DNA of 64,000 nucleotides, taken from positions 124,001-188,000 of the forward strand of contig NZ_AAWL01000003.1 in the NCBI RefSeq assembly GCF_000169155.1, given 5' to 3'. Positions 61,298 to 64,000 of the stretch are shown here, one piece after another. Positions within the stretch are counted from its first letter, which is position 1, and the number at the start of each line of letters is the position of its first letter. The DNA is from Thermosinus carboxydivorans Nor1 (GTDB lineage: Bacteria; Bacillota; Negativicutes; Sporomusales; Thermosinaceae). The notes under the pieces are model-generated. The model saw nothing but the letters and a program-made list of their open reading frames with translations. It was not told where the DNA came from and searched no databases. The position numbers were made by a program, and so were the translations under genes.

Positions 61298-61912
61298 ATG
61301 AGCGCTGAGGGTAAAACTTTTCGCAAACTGGCATCCGGGGATGAACATCATAGCCGGGAACTACCTTCCCCGGAATCGGCGGCTAAAGAACTGGAGGCTC
61401 AGTTGCTGCGGGATGAGTATTTGGCTTGGCAGGATGGGGAGCAAAAAATTTATATATTGCCGCCAGAGGCTGGCGAGCAGCTACTGCGTGGCTTTCCTGA
61501 CGCTGAACCGGGCGAATTCACTCTGACCCGGGTGTGGCGGCGGACGGACACGGAGGCCGAAAATGATCAGAACGTCCTGTTGCAGGAAATAGCAGCCCGG
61601 CTGCAGGCCATGCCCGATGCTGCCTCGCCTGTGCCGTCAGCCGCCGTAGACAAAGATATGGCGCAGTTTCAAGGTGATGCTGATGTAGTTTGGCAATACG
61701 GGGAGGAAGTTTACGTGCTGCCCAATACTGCTGCTGTCGACGTCTTCCTACACAAATTGTCAGGCAGCAGCGCGGAAAACTTTAGCCAGAACCGGCTGTG
61801 GCAAAAACCGGTCATGACTACCGACCAGAAGAAACAGGAGGCTCTCCTGGAGGAAATAGCAGAGCGCCTCCGGGTTATCGAAGCCCAGCTCGCGCGGTTG
61901 GCGAAATTTTAA
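61298..61912 (+). CDS. Unknown protein with a duplicated module
   Basis: A 204-aa protein with two similar halves. Half 1 has LAWQDGEQKIYILPPEAGEQ, FTLTRVWRR and LLQEIAARLQAM; half 2 has VVWQYGEEVYVLPNTAAVDV, FSQNRLWQK and LLEEIAERLRVIEAQL. Each ends in a helix that could form a coiled coil. The pattern is unlike any family I know. ATG 61298 is 9 bp after GAGGAGGTT. It follows the glycosyltransferase gene and may be part of the same surface system or target. Confidence 0.7.
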   Translation: MSAEGKTFRKLASGDEHHSRELPSPESAAKELEAQLLRDEYLAWQDGEQKIYILPPEAGEQLLRGFPDAEPGEFTLTRVWRRTDTEAENDQNVLLQEIAARLQAMPDAASPVPSAAVDKDMAQFQGDADVVWQYGEEVYVLPNTAAVDVFLHKLSGSSAENFSQNRLWQKPVMTTDQKKQEALLEEIAERLRVIEAQLARLAKF

Positions 61913-61929
61913 TGACAGGCGACTTAAAA

Positions 61930-61970
61930 CAAGAGAGTGCAGACCGCAGTCTGCAGTCTGCACTCTCTTG
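61930..61970. terminator. Bidirectional terminator
   Basis: CAAGAGAGTGCAGAC pairs with GTCTGCACTCTCTTG across CGCAGTCTGCA; between convergent genes. Confidence 0.8.
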
Positions 61971-61982
61971 GCGCTAACCTTT

Positions 61983-62756
61983 CTATGGACAGGTGACGCT
62001 GTTACAAGGCCCAAAGTTATGGTTGAAGGTGGTAATCTCAGTTTTGACCGTGAACTGTGTAAAGTTCGGAATTTCAGGATAGGGCTGGACGGCCATGACC
62101 CACAGGTTTTCGTGGCGCCATAGTTTGTCAATGATTTTGCCTCTGAGCTCGATCTTATCACCGGTGGCGTTGACATTGGCTTGTAGTACGACTTTAATGC
62201 AGGAACCGTCGGTCTTGCTGATAATTTCTTTCATTGCATCTGCATCGGGAACTTTGGTACAGGTAGCGAAGCTGAAGGTGTTGCTGGCATCGCAGGTAAA
62301 CCTGACACAGGTTGGCAGGGCTACTGCCCCTTGACCGGACGGACAGATAATCATTAGCCCGACTTCGACATTAACAGACTTACAGTCGCTAGCCAGTTCT
62401 TCCTCGGCGCAGGTAAGCACAACTTGGCAAACTTGGTTTGGGGTAAGTGTCGGAAAGTTAACACCTGGCGGCAAATTTATCCGGCATCTGCCGACAGGTG
62501 GATAGGGAAGGTCGACGTTAACCACATGGGTACAAAGATGGGTGACTTCCTGGACGCAAATATCATGGCAGCTGCAATTGGTCTCAGGATGGTTCGGCAC
62601 ATTGCCTGGCACTGTCCTTCCTGTCGCAATATTGCAAGTTGCGTTTTGACTCTTGGCGCAGCACTCGTTGCAAGGTCCTAGGAGGGGGTCACAAAGTAAA
62701 CCATCGGGTCTGAGACTGGCAAAGGCGGGTACTTCTAATTTGTATTCTTCTGTCAT
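61983..62756 (-). CDS. Cysteine-rich protein, possible spore-surface component
   Basis: A 257-aa protein with at least 17 cysteines. N-terminal third: LLCDPLLGPCNECCAKSQNA, CSCHDICVQEVTHLCTHVV; middle: RCRINLPPG, NQVCQVVLTCAEEE, CTKVPDADAMKEIISK; end FGPCNSVTCP. No signal peptide. Cys-rich proteins of this sort occur in spore coats and exosporia in Clostridia and Sporomusaceae; the family is not one I can name. ATG 62756 follows AGGAGGTCG. Direct repeats of 47 bp lie upstream, on the other side of which the terpene-cyclase-like gene begins. Confidence 0.72.
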   Translation of the reverse strand: MTEEYKLEVPAFASLRPDGLLCDPLLGPCNECCAKSQNATCNIATGRTVPGNVPNHPETNCSCHDICVQEVTHLCTHVVNVDLPYPPVGRCRINLPPGVNFPTLTPNQVCQVVLTCAEEELASDCKSVNVEVGLMIICPSGQGAVALPTCVRFTCDASNTFSFATCTKVPDADAMKEIISKTDGSCIKVVLQANVNATGDKIELRGKIIDKLWRHENLWVMAVQPYPEIPNFTQFTVKTEITTFNHNFGPCNSVTCP

Positions 62757-62854
62757 AATACGACCTCCTAATTAATTTATCACTCAGGTTTAGGTAAGCA
62801 AAGGAATTTAGTTACCGGTTATCCCCCCTCCCTCGAGGTTATATCGTAAATTTT

Positions 62855-63001
62855 ATGTTGTTGGTACATAAGGTAGTTATTTTCTTAGTACATAATATGC
62901 TTATTATCGCGAAAGGTGCGAACCTATCGAAAAAAAGCAGAATTTTTGCGGCCATGTTGTTTGGAACATAAGGTGGTTATTTTCTTAATACAGACTATGC
63001 T
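62855..63001. repeat. Two near-identical ~47-bp direct repeats, 100 bp apart
   Basis: 62855-62901 and 62954-63001 share ATGTTGTT-GG-ACATAAGG, then T-GTTATTTTCTTA-TACA and -TATGCT, with about six differences. They lie in the 395-bp gap between two divergent genes and could be repeated regulator or sigma-factor sites. Confidence 0.7.
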
Positions 63002-63072
63002 GTTTGTTGTGGAGGTGTGTCAGCGCGTGAAAATGTAAAAAGTTTGCCGCAGGGCACGTTATGCTGTAAAAA

Positions 63073-63099
63073 AGCGAGCGCGGCTGGTGCACTCGCTTA
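63073..63099 (+). terminator. Weak hairpin
   Basis: AGCGAG pairs with CTCGCT across GCGGCTGGTGCA near 63074-63098; about 55 bp before the next gene. Its role is unclear. Confidence 0.4.
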
Positions 63100-63151
63100 A
63101 ATTCCTACTTCAAACATAAGCTTAAATAGGGCGAAAAAGGGGGGAAGTTAT

Positions 63152-64000
63152 ATGGCTACCCGGCAGCAGATAGATAAAGCGATAAAAAATGGCGTACTAT
63201 GGCTTATGGCGCAGCAAAACGCCGATGGTAGTTATGGCAAATGGGGGGTCGGTTCAACTTGTTTAGCCGTAATGGCGCTGCTTTATAACAATGTAGCAAA
63301 TCAAGACGCGGCGGTTAAACAGGCGATCGCTTACATCTTAAATTCTGCCCCGGTGGACAATGGCTATTTCCGTTCGTTAACTGTTATGGCGCTGGTCGCC
63401 AACGGGGAAAAAACGCCGGATATTGTAAGCAGGGTACAATCCGACACTGAGTGGCTGATTCAGGCGCAGGGCCATAATCCGGACGAAATATTGTCCTATG
63501 GCGGCTGGGGTTTTACCAGTGTTTCAGAAGCGGCCGACGGTTCCAGTACGCAATATGCTCTATTGGCATTATATGCCGCCGCCGCGTGGGGGCTAGCGGC
63601 GCCGCGGGAAACGTGGAGCAGGGCGGTCAGGTGGTATCAGCGAAACCATGATATTAATAATGACGGAAGTTACACGTATGGTTTGGGTGATTATTCCTGG
63701 TTCAATAGAGGCGGTATTCGGCATAGTATGACGGCCGCGGCGCTAGCAGGCCTTAAAGCGATTAACGCGCTTGCTGCCGATCCGGATGACCAGGCGCAGG
63801 TTAAAAGTCTGGTTGGCCATGCTTTGGACTGGTTAAATACCAACTACATTATCGAGTTATCGCCAGGTATTCGTGATAGTTGGTACTATTATTATTTATA
63901 CAGTATGGCCAGTGGTTGCGTTATCGAGCCGCACATTATTTTTATTGGGACGAATGACTGGTACACCGATATGGCCGATACATTGGTAGCTCTCCAAAAA
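63152..64000 (+). CDS. Terpene-cyclase/prenyltransferase-like alpha-barrel protein, cut by window edge
   Basis: The first 283 codons of a gene that runs off the right edge. ATG 63152 follows GGGGGGAAG. It has repeats of the squalene-hopene cyclase / prenyltransferase kind: LWLMAQQNADGSYGKWGVGS, TCLAVMALLYN, LIQAQGHNPD-YGGWGFTSVSEA, DGSSTQYALLALYAAAAWGL, DGSYTYGLGDYSW. QxxDGSYG is the family QW-type motif. The DXDD cyclase motif of hopene synthases is not seen in this part. Some such proteins in spore formers are non-cyclase surface or secondary-metabolism proteins; the full gene is needed. Confidence 0.75.
   Translation, partial: MATRQQIDKAIKNGVLWLMAQQNADGSYGKWGVGSTCLAVMALLYNNVANQDAAVKQAIAYILNSAPVDNGYFRSLTVMALVANGEKTPDIVSRVQSDTEWLIQAQGHNPDEILSYGGWGFTSVSEAADGSSTQYALLALYAAAAWGLAAPRETWSRAVRWYQRNHDINNDGSYTYGLGDYSWFNRGGIRHSMTAAALAGLKAINALAADPDDQAQVKSLVGHALDWLNTNYIIELSPGIRDSWYYYYLYSMASGCVIEPHIIFIGTNDWYTDMADTLVALQK

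Overview
The window looks like a chromosomal segment of a spore-forming, double-membrane Firmicute (Negativicutes, most likely Sporomusaceae; a Thermosinus- or Sporomusa-like genome is my guess and was not tested). Firmicute traits are the walJ-htrA-rlmH gene order, CotF-type spore coat proteins, a TPP riboswitch before thiC and DUF1836. The diderm trait is a full-length TonB-dependent outer-membrane receptor. Most genes are moderately GC-rich; 12.3-19.4 kb is clearly more AT-rich. No tRNA, rRNA or CRISPR array was recognised.

0-12.3 kb: a flavin reductase; a LytS/LytTR two-component pair followed by a CstA-family transporter (the BtsSR/BtsT pyruvate-sensing arrangement); two small spore-coat-type genes; a Fur-family regulator with a 36-aa rubredoxin-like protein; deoC; a membrane-anchored zinc peptidase; a phosphohexomutase; then walJ, htrA and rlmH. 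12.3-17.4 kb: an AT-rich island inserted exactly at the rlmH stop codon. A 21-bp copy of the rlmH 3' end is repeated at the far side, an internal copy lies at 16.07 kb, and the original rlmH terminator is displaced by 5 kb. The cargo is an HD-domain gene, an ACT-domain gene, an Asp/Glu racemase, an EamA exporter, a MazF-type toxin-antitoxin pair and two IS remnants. This is the site used by staphylococcal SCC elements, but no recombinase is visible here. It is the most notable feature of the window.

17.4-25 kb: an ArsR regulator with two small Met-rich or membrane proteins, a rubrerythrin, a broken M23 peptidase, an RND/HlyD adaptor, a broken IclR regulator, a pyruvate-kinase-C-domain protein and the TonB receptor. 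25.2-31.2 kb: a convergent operon with FmdE, a substrate-binding protein, two permeases and two ATPases of the nickel/peptide ABC family, behind a promoter and a leader with an intrinsic terminator. With the receptor this makes a plausible envelope-spanning uptake route for a metal complex or peptide. 31.4-41.6 kb: pyruvate carboxylase, Fe-type alcohol dehydrogenase, a chemotaxis-type transducer, an operon of two GNATs and a nitrilase-family hydrolase facing an HxlR regulator, and a HipA-like protein.

41.7-52.9 kb: a protein with a duplicated beta-rich module, a possible structured RNA at 42.77-42.95 kb, a Na+-translocating decarboxylase beta subunit with a 35-aa membrane partner, DUF1836, a flavodoxin-like protein, a dicarboxylate symporter, glnK-amt, OsmC, an EamA exporter, and a TPP riboswitch with thiC. 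53-64 kb: a response regulator, an OmpR-type two-component pair, and a glycosylation cluster (GT2, a coiled-coil protein, a 1,080-aa GT4-OGT/SPINDLY fusion and a small duplicated protein), then a Cys-rich protein and the start of a terpene-cyclase-like gene.

At least nine genes carry single-base frameshifts, many in homopolymers, while both flanking frames keep family-like sequence. I read most of these as draft-sequence errors; the M23 peptidase, IclR and IadA copies look more like real decay.
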